NCBI GenBank assembly: GCA_016703535.1
Contig: JADJBV010000001.1
Span: 5,446,001 to 5,510,000 of the forward strand
Direction: 5' to 3'
DNA length: 64,000 bases
From: Deltaproteobacteria bacterium
GTDB lineage: Bacteria > Myxococcota > Kuafuiibacteriia > Kuafuiibacteriales > Kuafuiibacteriaceae
The notes beneath the pieces were generated by a model. It was not told the origin of the DNA and did no database searches. It saw nothing but the letters and a program-made list of their open reading frames with translations. This document shows, piece by piece, positions 21,122 through 30,030 of this stretch. Both the position numbers and the translations under genes were made by a program. The first letter of the stretch is position 1. Each line of letters begins with the position of its first letter.

Positions 21122-23146
21122 TCACGGCTTGGGCTTGAGCTTCAGCAACAACTTCTCGGCGCCGGTCCGATATTTGGTCTTCGGATCCAGCTCGAGCAAC
21201 TTCTCTAGATCTTGCTGGGCCCCCGCCTTGTCGCCGGTGCGGGCCCGACCTTGAGCCCGGGCGTAACGGGCGCCCGAGTGGTTCGGGCGGGCAGTCAACA
21301 CTTGATCCAGCTCCTTCAGCGCCGGCCCATCTTCACCGAGCTTCTGCAGCGCCAAACCTAGACCAAAGCGGCTCTCCACGGCACCGCCGTCCCGGGAGAT
21401 CGCCGCCTCGAAGTCGGGTCGGGCCAAAGCGGCGGCGTCGGCGCTGAGGTGCACCTGGCCCCTTTGCCTCAGGTAGTTGGCTTCGTTGGGCGACAACGTG
21501 ATGGCCCGGCTCAGATCGTCGAGGGCCGCGCCTTGGTTGCCAGCGGCGAAGTGAGCGGTCCCCCGGTTGTAGAGGATCGGCGCGTTGTTGGCCTCGAGCT
21601 TCAGGGCCCGGTCGAAGTCAGCGATGGCTCCCGGCAGATCACCGAGCTCTTGTTTGGAGAGGCCTCGGGAGTTGAGGGCCGCCACGAAGTCCGGCGCCAG
21701 CGCCAAGGCCCGATCCAAAGCGGCGATCGCCTCGGGGTGGCGACCTTGACGGCGGGCCAGGCTGGCCTCCTCGAACTGGGAAGTGGCCTGCTTGCGCTTT
21801 TGGGCCGCCGGCGAAAGTTCGGGCGGATCGGGCAACACCGGCGGTGGGGGCGGATCGGGCTCGGGTTCGGGTTCGTCGGGCAGGATCATCGCCGAACGAC
21901 TGGCGTCCCGGACCATCCCGGTGTCGGGGATCTCGGCGTCAAGTCGCAGCCCCGCGTCCAGGCGTAACGCCGCGTCCAGGCGCAGCCCCGCGTCGACCAC
22001 CGGCGCCACCACCCCAACGTCGACGATCCGAACCTCGGCGTCCGCAACCCAACCTGCGTCGGGCTCGGCCACCGCCGCGTCCAGCGAGGGCGCGGTCGCC
22101 ATCAAAACTGGCGCTTCGGTCGGGCTGGCCAGGCCAAAGGCCACCGCCGCCGCGCCGACCACCAAGAACACGCCGGCCCCCAGGGCCCCGAAGATCAGCC
22201 GCTGGGACGGGGCGGACGGGGCCGGCGGGGCCGCGATCGGCGGCGGCAAAAGTGGCGGCGCCTCCAACTTGCCGGGCAAGGCCGCTTGCTCCAAATCTAC
22301 TGAATATCGCGCGCCGATCTTGCGGAAGGGCTCCAGCAGCTCCTGCAGATCGGCCGGGCGCTTTTTGGGATCCAGCGACAAACAACGGCCCACCAACATC
22401 GCCAGATCCGCCGGCAGATCGGCCAACTCATCGATGGGCCGGTATTGACCTTTCTGCACCGCGTTCAGGATCACGATCGGGTTGGGACCGTCGAAGGGCA
22501 CCTTGCCGGTCAAGCAGCGGTACCAGATCACCGCCATGGCCCAGACATCGACCGCCGGCGTCAGATCGGGCCGCGCCTCGACCTGTTCGGGCGCCATGTA
22601 GTGGGGCGTCCCGATGGTCATGCCCACCTGGGTGAGGGCCGCCGAGGTCTGGCCGACCTGCTTCACCAAACCGAAGTCGAGCAACTTCGGCACCCGATGA
22701 TCACCGACCTCGGCCAACATGATGTTGGCGGGCTTGAGGTCTCGATGGATCAGCCCCCGCTCGTGGACCGCCGCCACCGCGCTCATCACCGGCAGCAGCA
22801 GCTGAAAGGCCTCGTCGATGTCGAGCCGCACCCGGTTCTTCAGGAAGGCCGAGAGGGGCTGGCCCTCCAGAAGCTCCATCGCCAGGTAGACCGCGCCGTC
22901 GCCGGTCTCCCCCATATCGAGGATCTCCACCACGTGGGGGTGCCGAATGCTGGAGGTGGTGCGAGCCTCCTTGAGGAACCGCTGGATCGCGTCCCGATCG
23001 GTGGTGTTGAGGATCTTGACCGCCACCTCGCGGCCGATCAGCACGTGTTCGGCGGCGTAGACCGTGCCGGCGCCCCCGATCCCCAGGACCCGGTCCAGCC
23101 GATAACGGTCGGCGATCGTCGTACCGAGGCGCGGATCCGGGCTCAT
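21122..23146 (-). CDS. Transmembrane Ser/Thr protein kinase with extracytoplasmic TPR domain
   Basis: 674 residues from the ATG at 23146 (MSPDPRLGT). The N-terminal kinase domain (~15-280) has the Gly loop GIGGAG, Lys44 in VAVK, HRDLKPAN at 134-141, DFG at 157-159 and the activation segment GTPHYMAPEQ, so it should be active. A membrane helix lies at ~317-340. The outer part has an Asp/Ala-rich linker with three repeats and then about five TPRs (AALNSRGLSKQELGDLPGAI and similar). PknB-type kinases with a TPR outer region are common in Myxococcota and probably sense partners at the cell surface. Signal and substrates unknown. Confidence 0.92.
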   Translation of the reverse strand: MSPDPRLGTTIADRYRLDRVLGIGGAGTVYAAEHVLIGREVAVKILNTTDRDAIQRFLKEARTTSSIRHPHVVEILDMGETGDGAVYLAMELLEGQPLSAFLKNRVRLDIDEAFQLLLPVMSAVAAVHERGLIHRDLKPANIMLAEVGDHRVPKLLDFGLVKQVGQTSAALTQVGMTIGTPHYMAPEQVEARPDLTPAVDVWAMAVIWYRCLTGKVPFDGPNPIVILNAVQKGQYRPIDELADLPADLAMLVGRCLSLDPKKRPADLQELLEPFRKIGARYSVDLEQAALPGKLEAPPLLPPPIAAPPAPSAPSQRLIFGALGAGVFLVVGAAAVAFGLASPTEAPVLMATAPSLDAAVAEPDAGWVADAEVRIVDVGVVAPVVDAGLRLDAALRLDAGLRLDAEIPDTGMVRDASRSAMILPDEPEPEPDPPPPPVLPDPPELSPAAQKRKQATSQFEEASLARRQGRHPEAIAALDRALALAPDFVAALNSRGLSKQELGDLPGAIADFDRALKLEANNAPILYNRGTAHFAAGNQGAALDDLSRAITLSPNEANYLRQRGQVHLSADAAALARPDFEAAISRDGGAVESRFGLGLALQKLGEDGPALKELDQVLTARPNHSGARYARAQGRARTGDKAGAQQDLEKLLELDPKTKYRTGAEKLLLKLKPKP
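21945..21998. repeat. Three tandem 18-bp repeats in the kinase linker
   Basis: Three head-to-tail copies of an 18-base unit (consensus CGCAGCCCCGCGTCCAGG) encode LRLDAA-type hexapeptides (LRLDAALRLDAGLRLDAE) on the minus strand. They fall in the outer linker between the membrane helix and the TPRs. Copy number could vary between strains. Confidence 0.85.
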
Positions 23147-23240
23147 CCTGAGGACCCGACCATCGGTCGCGGCGAGATCCGGGTCAATGGAGGAGCCACG
23201 AGATACTGTGGATCCGTTCAGGATGGGCCGGGGCCACCGC

Positions 23241-24515
23241 TCACTTGGCGGCGAGCGGGTAGCGGAGGCTGTCGAGGAGCCACTCCTTGTTCTTCTGCAC
23301 CTCACCCACCAGCCGACGGCTCAAGGCCTCCCGCTTGTCGAAGAGCCGATAACCTTCGGTGGGGCGCAGGTACCCTTTGGCCTTGGGGTGTTTGGCGAAC
23401 AAGGCCTCTTCACCCATCCGCTCCTTCCAGGTCTGGTAGCGGGCCCGGTTCTCCAACAAGGCCTTCACCACGAAGGGCATCAACATGCTGTAGTCGGCCT
23501 GCATGCTTTCGGTCGTTTGAGTATATTGATCCCGATCGACCTTGCCCCAGGTCACCGCCTCGGCGGGCGGGCAAGAGGACAAGGACCCGTCGGTCACCGG
23601 TGCGGTCACGATCTGCACGTCGAAGAGATAACCGCGTACGTCCGGCAAACCCAGCACCTGACCCAAGGCCGGCTCGGGCTGGAGGTTGTAGTTTTTGGGC
23701 ACGCCGCCGCCCAAGATCACCGTGCCGAGGGCCTGGGCTTCGGTGTCGAACAACCCCCAGTAGTGATAGGCGCAGGCCTCGAAGACCTCGGCGTGAACGT
23801 CGAGATCGAAGGCGTGATTTTCGATCAGGCCGGCCTTCTGCATGGCCCACAACTTCATCGAGTTGAGGAAGACGCTGCCGTCCCCGGGGGCCCCCACGAA
23901 GATCGGGATCGCTCGTTCGTGGCACAAGGAGAGGAGCCCTTGCTCCACTCCGTTCTTTTTCTCCTGAGCGTCGTAGATCGCGCCGAGGAGATAACGGAGT
24001 TCGGTGCCGGTCATCCGCCTTTGGAACTCGGGTCGTTGCAGCGCCGCGGTCACCAGCTGGTCCTGGTGCAGCAGCACGTCCTCGTCGAAGGCCATGTCGG
24101 TGACCCGGATGGTCCGTTCGTCCCGGAGTGCGCCGTCGTCACCGAAGATCGGCACCTCGTGGACCGGATCTTTGTGCCCGTCCAAGGCCCGGTGGCCGTC
24201 GTGATAACAGACCGCGTCGGTGGTGCTGAGGTAGGCGACCCAGCCGGTCTCCAGGAACGGCATCAACCAGGTCTGGTGTTGCCCCGACACGGTGACCGGG
24301 CCAGCGATGGCCAAGGTCAAGGGCACCCCGGCGCCCACCGCCTCGTCCAAGATCGAATAGAAGCGGCGCAGATAAGCGCCCCCAAAGGCCGGCAAACAAT
24401 GACGGAAGAGCTCGTCCAAGGTCGGCACCTGATCCACTCGCTTGGTGCGGACGGTGCGGCGGGGCCCGCCCGGTTCGGCGGCGGCGTTCGGCTCTTCGCA
24501 GGGGTGTTTGCTCAT
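23241..24515 (-). CDS. Deoxyhypusine synthase-family enzyme
   Basis: 424 residues. In eukaryotes and archaea this family moves an aminobutyl group from spermidine to eIF5A; bacteria lack eIF5A, and bacterial members are thought to act in polyamine metabolism (homospermidine-type products). Family features: a Rossmann-like NAD core, TLAIAGPVTVSG, IFVGAPGDGSVF, and the nucleotide/lysine motif LGGGVPKNYNL, whose Lys274 corresponds to the catalytic lysine. EAVTWGKVDRDQ near the C-terminus matches the DEAVSWGK segment of the family. It lies just upstream of the kinase gene, in the same direction. Confidence 0.85.
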   Translation of the reverse strand: MSKHPCEEPNAAAEPGGPRRTVRTKRVDQVPTLDELFRHCLPAFGGAYLRRFYSILDEAVGAGVPLTLAIAGPVTVSGQHQTWLMPFLETGWVAYLSTTDAVCYHDGHRALDGHKDPVHEVPIFGDDGALRDERTIRVTDMAFDEDVLLHQDQLVTAALQRPEFQRRMTGTELRYLLGAIYDAQEKKNGVEQGLLSLCHERAIPIFVGAPGDGSVFLNSMKLWAMQKAGLIENHAFDLDVHAEVFEACAYHYWGLFDTEAQALGTVILGGGVPKNYNLQPEPALGQVLGLPDVRGYLFDVQIVTAPVTDGSLSSCPPAEAVTWGKVDRDQYTQTTESMQADYSMLMPFVVKALLENRARYQTWKERMGEEALFAKHPKAKGYLRPTEGYRLFDKREALSRRLVGEVQKNKEWLLDSLRYPLAAK

Positions 24516-24551
24516 CGCGGGCGCACGCTAAGATCTTGGGCGCCCACCTGC

Positions 24552-25601
24552 CTAGTCCCTTTGTTCGAGGAAACTCCAGATCTCGGCGTTGGCGTCCAGG
24601 TCCTGGCTGATCCGCCCGACCTGGTCTTCACCAAAATACGCAAAGCCCCGAGGCCAAGTGTGGCCTCCTCCTTCGATCAAGATCAGCTCCACCTTGGCCG
24701 CACAACCCGTCCAGCGGCGGCGGAGGGCCCGGGTGCCGTCGTCGGGGGCGAGGTCCGGCAGCGGCTCTTCGAGGGGAGCGCCGCTGCAGCCGTTTTGGTT
24801 GGCCCACCACTCCATCGAGCGGATCACCGAGACATGTTGGCCCTCGTCGCTGCCGAGGCAAGCCTGGTCACCCCCCTCGAAGGCCCAGCAGGGATCTCGA
24901 TCGCCGTGGATCTGGAGCACCGGCACCGCCCGTCCGGGATAACATCCTTGGGCGAAAGCGATCTGGTTGGCGCCGCCCACCGCCGCGATGCCGTCGATCT
25001 TCGGGTTGGCGCAGGCCAAACGATGGGCCATCGCGCCACCGTTCGACATCCCGATCACGAAGCGGCGGGAAGGCTTCACCGGCAACACCCGATCGAGATC
25101 GTCGAGGAGGGCCTGAAAATAGGCCAGATCGTCGACCCCCTCTTCGCAGGCCCGACCGCTCACACAACGCAAATCATCGACCCCACCCCCGGCGTTCCAG
25201 GTGCGGACGTCGGCCAAGAGGCGACCGCTGGTGCCGCTGGGGTACACCACCACGAAGCCCCGCTGATCGGCGACGGCGTCGAGGCAGCCGGGCCCGCCGA
25301 CCTTACCTTCGGGGCAACTCAGGCGCTGCATCGCGTCGGGATCACCGGCGCCGCCGTGGAGGGCCAAAACCACCGGCAGCGCTCGTTCGGGATCCGGCCG
25401 GGGCGGCAGGTGGATCAGGTAACCACGGTCTTCGTAAGGCTCCAGGGCACAACGGGTCTCGAGGGGGCCATCAGCCCGGGCGCTGAGGGGCTCACAAGGT
25501 TCGAGCCGATCTTCGCCGCATCCCAACTGCATCAGCACTCCAAGTGCAAATGCGAGCCGATTGCGCTTGCGGGTCGTCGCTGCAGCCCAGGCGCCGATCA
25601 T
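24552..25601 (-). CDS. LpqC/PHB-depolymerase-like esterase lipoprotein
   Basis: 349 residues with an alpha/beta-hydrolase fold. A long signal peptide ends in a lipobox (MQLGC), so it is probably an envelope lipoprotein. Catalytic motifs: oxyanion region VLALHGGAGD, nucleophile elbow GMSNGG, acid region IHGDRDPC, and His in EGGGHTWP. Many Cys residues imply disulfides. Relatives include polyhydroxybutyrate depolymerases and feruloyl/acetylxylan esterases; the natural substrate cannot be told. It lies seven bases downstream of the next gene in the same direction. Confidence 0.85.
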   Translation of the reverse strand: MIGAWAAATTRKRNRLAFALGVLMQLGCGEDRLEPCEPLSARADGPLETRCALEPYEDRGYLIHLPPRPDPERALPVVLALHGGAGDPDAMQRLSCPEGKVGGPGCLDAVADQRGFVVVYPSGTSGRLLADVRTWNAGGGVDDLRCVSGRACEEGVDDLAYFQALLDDLDRVLPVKPSRRFVIGMSNGGAMAHRLACANPKIDGIAAVGGANQIAFAQGCYPGRAVPVLQIHGDRDPCWAFEGGDQACLGSDEGQHVSVIRSMEWWANQNGCSGAPLEEPLPDLAPDDGTRALRRRWTGCAAKVELILIEGGGHTWPRGFAYFGEDQVGRISQDLDANAEIWSFLEQRD

Positions 25602-25608
25602 CGGGTGC

Positions 25609-26235
25609 TCAGCGGGTCGGGTCGGGCTGGCCCACCGCGGTCAGCAGCCCCCGGAGTACACCCAAAAAGTCACCCCGGGTCCGGTCGAGCAAGGCCTTCT
25701 GCTCCAGCTCATCGAACTGGTTGCGCAGCCGGGCCACCTCCACCGGCGACAAGAGGCCTCGGGCCGGGCGCAAGATCAGCTGCTCCTCTTGCTCCATCAG
25801 CCGGCGTTTTTCGCTGACCACGATGGCCGACAGCCGCAAGAGGGGCTCCCAATCTTCGGATTGGACCGCGCCGCAGAGATCCAGGGTCAGCTCGATGTCT
25901 TGTTGGCGGGCCTTCTCCATCCCGTCGATCGCCTCGGAGAGCCCGTGGGTGGCCAAGGCCGGATAGAGGAACATCGCTTTTTTGCGATAGTGAAAGAGCA
26001 GGCCGTAGTTGCCGAGGAAGTCGGCGATGGCGCCCCAAACCTGATCGCGAAAGGCCCACTTGGCCAAACGGAGGGCCTCGAAGTGCATCGCGTGGAGCAC
26101 CAGGCGCTGCAGCCCGTGTTCGCCGATCAGCTCGTCGACGGGGTGTTGGCGTTCACCTCCCGGACGGTCGACTACCCGGGCCCAGACCTTGGATTCGGGA
26201 CAATCCTCGAGGGCGGGATCAGGGTTGGGGCTCAC
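25609..26235 (-). CDS. Hemerythrin-like helical protein, degenerate
   Basis: 208 residues from the GTG at 26235; the frame is open to 26316, but the extra residues are low-complexity. The segment from DELIGEHGLQRLVLHAMHFEAL to FHYRKKAMFLYPALATHG resembles an HHE four-helix bundle, where a His helix is followed by H-x3-KE-x3-LFP. However, the Glu expected in the HYRKK segment is Ala, and the last His is missing, so metal binding is doubtful. The C-terminal ~90 residues are long charged helices. Shares an operon with the esterase. Function unknown. Confidence 0.55.
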   Translation of the reverse strand: MSPNPDPALEDCPESKVWARVVDRPGGERQHPVDELIGEHGLQRLVLHAMHFEALRLAKWAFRDQVWGAIADFLGNYGLLFHYRKKAMFLYPALATHGLSEAIDGMEKARQQDIELTLDLCGAVQSEDWEPLLRLSAIVVSEKRRLMEQEEQLILRPARGLLSPVEVARLRNQFDELEQKALLDRTRGDFLGVLRGLLTAVGQPDPTR

Positions 26236-26359
26236 GGGGGTTCCAGTAGCACCCACCCGCCAAGGGATCCAGCGGCGGGGCGCCGGAGAGGGGGATCCAC
26301 GGTCAAGGTCCCTCAAGGGCGGCTTGGCCGGTCTTCCGCGGCCATGTTAGCCGCACGCG

Positions 26360-29300
26360 GTGACCCCGGCGGCCCGGATCCTGGAGCGGCTCCTCAAGGG
26401 AGAGCGGCGCCTGCTGATGCCCCACATCACCGGGGCGTTGCGGGCCCAGATCGCCGCCGAGCTGATCCAAAAGGGAAAGGTCCCAGTCCTGATCGCCGAA
26501 AGTCAGGAGGACGCCGAGGCCCTCTACCGGGATCTGGCCTTCATGTTGGGCACCACCGACGAGCTGGGCGCCGAGTCGGGGCTGCTCTTCTTCGGCGCCG
26601 ACGACAAGTCGCCCTACGAAGAATATTCACCCGACGGCTCGGCGGTGATGGAGCGGATCGGCACCCTCTATCGCCTGGCCCGTGAACCGAAGGCGGTCAG
26701 GGCGCTGGTGGTGACGCCGTTGGCCTTGGTGCGACGGCACGTGCCACCGTCGTATTTTCAAAAGACCGGCGACTACCTGGTCACCGGAGAAGAACTGGAC
26801 CGACCGCGCCTTTTGCAGCGCCTGGCCGACACCGGCTACAACTCGGTCACCGTCGTCGAAGATCCCGGCACCTTCAGCGTCCGCGGCGGCATCTTGGACA
26901 TCTACTCGCCGTACCGGGCCCAGCCGATCCGGGTCGACCTCTTCGGCGACACCATCGAGTCCATCCGCCTCTTCGATCCGACCACCCAACGCACCGCCAG
27001 CAAAATCGAAGACGCGATCGTGCTGCCGGCCCGGGAGGTCGCCTATTCACCCGAGGTGGTGAAGCGCGCCACCGACGCCCTGCGCCACCTCGCCGAAGAA
27101 CAGACCATCCCCACCCGGCGGATCAACGGCCTGGTGGAGGACATCGAAAACCGGCTGCACTTCTTCGGCATCGAGATGTACCTGCCGCTCTTCCACGACG
27201 AGGGGCTGGTCAGCGCCGACGTCTACCTGCCCAAGGGCGAGCAGGTCGTCTACCTGTACGGCAGCGCCGACGTCCTGCACGCGGCCGCCGCCGACATCGA
27301 GACCGAGGTGCGGCTCGGCTACGAACACGCCTTGGCCGCCCACCAATTGGCCCTGCCGACCGCCAGCCACGTGGCCGACTCGGAGGAGGTGCTGGAGCGG
27401 GCCACCAAGTCAGTGGTGGTGGTCGAGTTGCCCGAGGTGGTGATCGGCGATCGCCCCAAACTCGAGGTGGCTTGGCAGTCCACCGGCGAACTCCGGAGCG
27501 AGATCCTCAAGGCGACCCGGCAAAAGAGCGAAGGCGACGAGGTCCTGCACCCGCTGATCCACCGGCTCAAGACCTGGCGGGCCGAAGGCTACAGCACGGT
27601 GATCGTCTGCCAGACCCGGGGCGCGGCCGAACGCCTGCGGGATCTGTTGACCCCCAAAAACCTGCAGGTGCGTCTCTTGAAGGAGCCCTTCGATCTGCGG
27701 GACCTGACGGCGGCCAACCAAGGGGGCCCCAACCGGCAAGCCAACTTGCGGGACCGTTCGGTGCACGCGGTCTTGGCCCTAGGCGACATCTCGGCGGGTT
27801 TTGTCCTGCCTTCGGCCCACCTGGTGCTCTTGTCCGAAGAGGAGATCTTTGGACAACGCCTGAAGCGCCGCAAGAAGAAGCGGGCCCCGGCCGCGGGTGA
27901 GTTCGTCAGCGATCTCAAGGACCTCAAGCCGGGGGATTTTGTGGTCCACGTGGACTACGGCATCGGCCTCTACAACGGCCTGACCAAGATCGCGGTCAAC
28001 GGGGTGGAGTCGGACTTCCTTTATATTGAGTATAAAGGCCAGGACAAGTTGTACCTGCCGGTGCACCGGCTGCGGCTGATCAGCAAATACGCCAGCGGCA
28101 GCGAAGACGGCAAAAAGCCGGCCCTCGACAAGTTGGGCAGCACCACCTGGGCCACCACCAAAAAGAAGATCAAGGACACGCTCCTCAAGATGGCGGCCGA
28201 GCTCCTCCGCCTCTACGCCGTACGCCAAAGTATGGAGGGCCACGCCTTCCCAGCGCCGGGGGAACGTTTTGCCCAGTTCGAGGCCGAGTTCGCCTTCGAG
28301 CCGACGGTCGATCAGGTCAAGGCCATCCAGGACTGCGTCAACGACATGCAGAAGGCCGCCCCCATGGATCGGGTGATCTGTGGCGACGTCGGCTACGGCA
28401 AAACCGAGGTGGCGATGCGGGCCACCATGCACGCCTTCGAGTCGGGCAAACAGGTCGCGGTGTTGGTGCCGACCACCGTCTTGGCGGCCCAACACTTCCA
28501 CGTCTTCAGCGAACGTTTCGCCAACTTTGGGGCCAAGATCGGGATCGTCTCTCGCTTCCAGGAGAAGGAGGAGATCGACAAGACCCTCAAGGCCCTCAAA
28601 GAGGGTCAGATCGACATCATCATCGGCACCCACCGGCTGCTCTCCAAGGACGTCCACTTCAAGGATCTTGGGTTGCTGGTGATCGACGAAGAACACCGCT
28701 TCGGCGTGGCCCACAAGGAGCGCCTCAAGAAGTACCGAGCCGAGGTGCACGTGTTGTGCATGTCGGCCACGCCCATCCCGCGCACGCTCCACATGGGTTT
28801 TATGGGGGTCCGGGACATGTCGGTGATCGCCACGCCGCCCGAAGATCGGCTGGCGGTGAAGACCGAGGTCCACAAGTTCAGCGAGGAGATCATCCGGGAC
28901 GCGATCGTCAAAGAGCTGAAGCGCGGCGGTCAGTGTTTTGTGGTGCACAATCGAGTCGACTCCATTCAGGCCTTCGCCAAGATGTTGGAGCGTCTGGTGC
29001 CCGAGGCCCGGATCGGCATCGGCCACGGGCAAATGGACGAAGAGCGGCTGGAGCGGGTGATGGTGGAGTTCATGAACCACCAGACCAACGTGTTGCTCTC
29101 CACCACCATCATCGAGTCGGGCATCGACATCCCCAACGCCAACACCATGTTGATCAACCGGGCCGATCGTTTTGGTCTGGCCCAGCTCTACCAGCTGCGC
29201 GGCCGGGTCGGTCGGGCCAAGAACCGCGGCTTCGCCTACTTCTTGATCCCCGCCGGCAACCTGACCAAAAAAGCCCGGGCCCGGATCTCGGTGCTGCAGC

Positions 29301-29956
29301 GCTTCACCGAACTCGGCGCCGGGTTCAAGGTGGCCTCTTCGGACCTCGAGATCCGTGGTGCCGGCAACCTGCTCGGCAAACAACAACACGGCACCATCTC
29401 GGCGGTGGGCTTCGACATGTACCAAGCGCTCCTCCAAGAGGCGATCGCCGAGCTGAAGGGCTCCCACCGAAAGTCGCTGAAGGAGCCGGAGATCAACGTG
29501 CCGATCCCGGCCTTGATCCCCGACGCTTATTTGCCGGCGGCCGGTGAACGCCTGTCGTTTTACCAACGCTTCAACGCCGCCGACACCGACGATGGCGCGT
29601 ACAACTTGCTGCAAGAGATCACCGATCTCTACGGCAACCCGCCAGCCGAAGTGGAGAACCTGGCCCAGCTGATGTTGGTGAAGCAGCGCCTCTTCCGGAT
29701 CGGCGCCTTGGGCCTCGACTATGGGGCCCAGACCAAGCTGATGGGCCCGCGGATCGTGGTCCGCTTCGACGCCGAACAACCCGGCGTGACCCCCGAACAG
29801 CTGGTGAAGTACGTGAACGCCGACCCGCGGCGCCGCAAGCTGACGCCCGAGGGTAAGTTGGTCGTTCACCTGGCCTCCTTCGAGGATCCCCGAGACATCC
29901 TCACCCAGTCCCGGAGCCAACTCGACGAGCTGCTCCGTTTGAAACACCGCAGCTAG
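26360..29956 (+). CDS. mfd: Transcription-repair coupling factor
   Basis: Removes RNA polymerase stalled at lesions and recruits UvrA. 1198 residues. Order: UvrB-like N-terminal domains, then the RNA polymerase interaction domain (GDFVVHVDYGIGLYNG, YKGQDKLYLPVHRLRLISKY), then a RecG-like SF2 translocase with Walker A GDVGYGKTEVA (~675), the DEEH box (~776), motif III (SATPIPRTLHM) and motif VI (QLRGRVGRAKNRGFAY), and finally the TRCF C-terminal domain. The GTG at 26360 is the most upstream start and fits the family N-terminus. Confidence 0.97.
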   Translation: MTPAARILERLLKGERRLLMPHITGALRAQIAAELIQKGKVPVLIAESQEDAEALYRDLAFMLGTTDELGAESGLLFFGADDKSPYEEYSPDGSAVMERIGTLYRLAREPKAVRALVVTPLALVRRHVPPSYFQKTGDYLVTGEELDRPRLLQRLADTGYNSVTVVEDPGTFSVRGGILDIYSPYRAQPIRVDLFGDTIESIRLFDPTTQRTASKIEDAIVLPAREVAYSPEVVKRATDALRHLAEEQTIPTRRINGLVEDIENRLHFFGIEMYLPLFHDEGLVSADVYLPKGEQVVYLYGSADVLHAAAADIETEVRLGYEHALAAHQLALPTASHVADSEEVLERATKSVVVVELPEVVIGDRPKLEVAWQSTGELRSEILKATRQKSEGDEVLHPLIHRLKTWRAEGYSTVIVCQTRGAAERLRDLLTPKNLQVRLLKEPFDLRDLTAANQGGPNRQANLRDRSVHAVLALGDISAGFVLPSAHLVLLSEEEIFGQRLKRRKKKRAPAAGEFVSDLKDLKPGDFVVHVDYGIGLYNGLTKIAVNGVESDFLYIEYKGQDKLYLPVHRLRLISKYASGSEDGKKPALDKLGSTTWATTKKKIKDTLLKMAAELLRLYAVRQSMEGHAFPAPGERFAQFEAEFAFEPTVDQVKAIQDCVNDMQKAAPMDRVICGDVGYGKTEVAMRATMHAFESGKQVAVLVPTTVLAAQHFHVFSERFANFGAKIGIVSRFQEKEEIDKTLKALKEGQIDIIIGTHRLLSKDVHFKDLGLLVIDEEHRFGVAHKERLKKYRAEVHVLCMSATPIPRTLHMGFMGVRDMSVIATPPEDRLAVKTEVHKFSEEIIRDAIVKELKRGGQCFVVHNRVDSIQAFAKMLERLVPEARIGIGHGQMDEERLERVMVEFMNHQTNVLLSTTIIESGIDIPNANTMLINRADRFGLAQLYQLRGRVGRAKNRGFAYFLIPAGNLTKKARARISVLQRFTELGAGFKVASSDLEIRGAGNLLGKQQHGTISAVGFDMYQALLQEAIAELKGSHRKSLKEPEINVPIPALIPDAYLPAAGERLSFYQRFNAADTDDGAYNLLQEITDLYGNPPAEVENLAQLMLVKQRLFRIGALGLDYGAQTKLMGPRIVVRFDAEQPGVTPEQLVKYVNADPRRRKLTPEGKLVVHLASFEDPRDILTQSRSQLDELLRLKHRS
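28018..28038. repeat. mfd: AT-rich perfect inverted repeat inside mfd
   Basis: CCTTTATA (28018-28025) and TATAAAGG (28031-28038) flank TTGAG. It encodes LYIEYKG using T/A-ending codons that are otherwise rare in this GC-rich gene. Reported because of the contrast; no function is known. Confidence 0.6.
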
Positions 29957-29961
29957 GAACC

Positions 29962-29979
29962 TGGGGGCCCGCGCCCCCA
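29962..29979 (+). terminator. Weak hairpin after mfd
   Basis: TGGGGGC (29962-29968) pairs with GCCCCCA (29973-29979) over a 4-base loop, six bases after the mfd stop. No T run follows, so it is a hairpin rather than a proven intrinsic terminator. Confidence 0.35.
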
Positions 29980-30030
29980 AAACTTCCGGAGACTCGCGGT
30001 CAAGTCGGACCTGTCCTAGGATCCCCGCCG

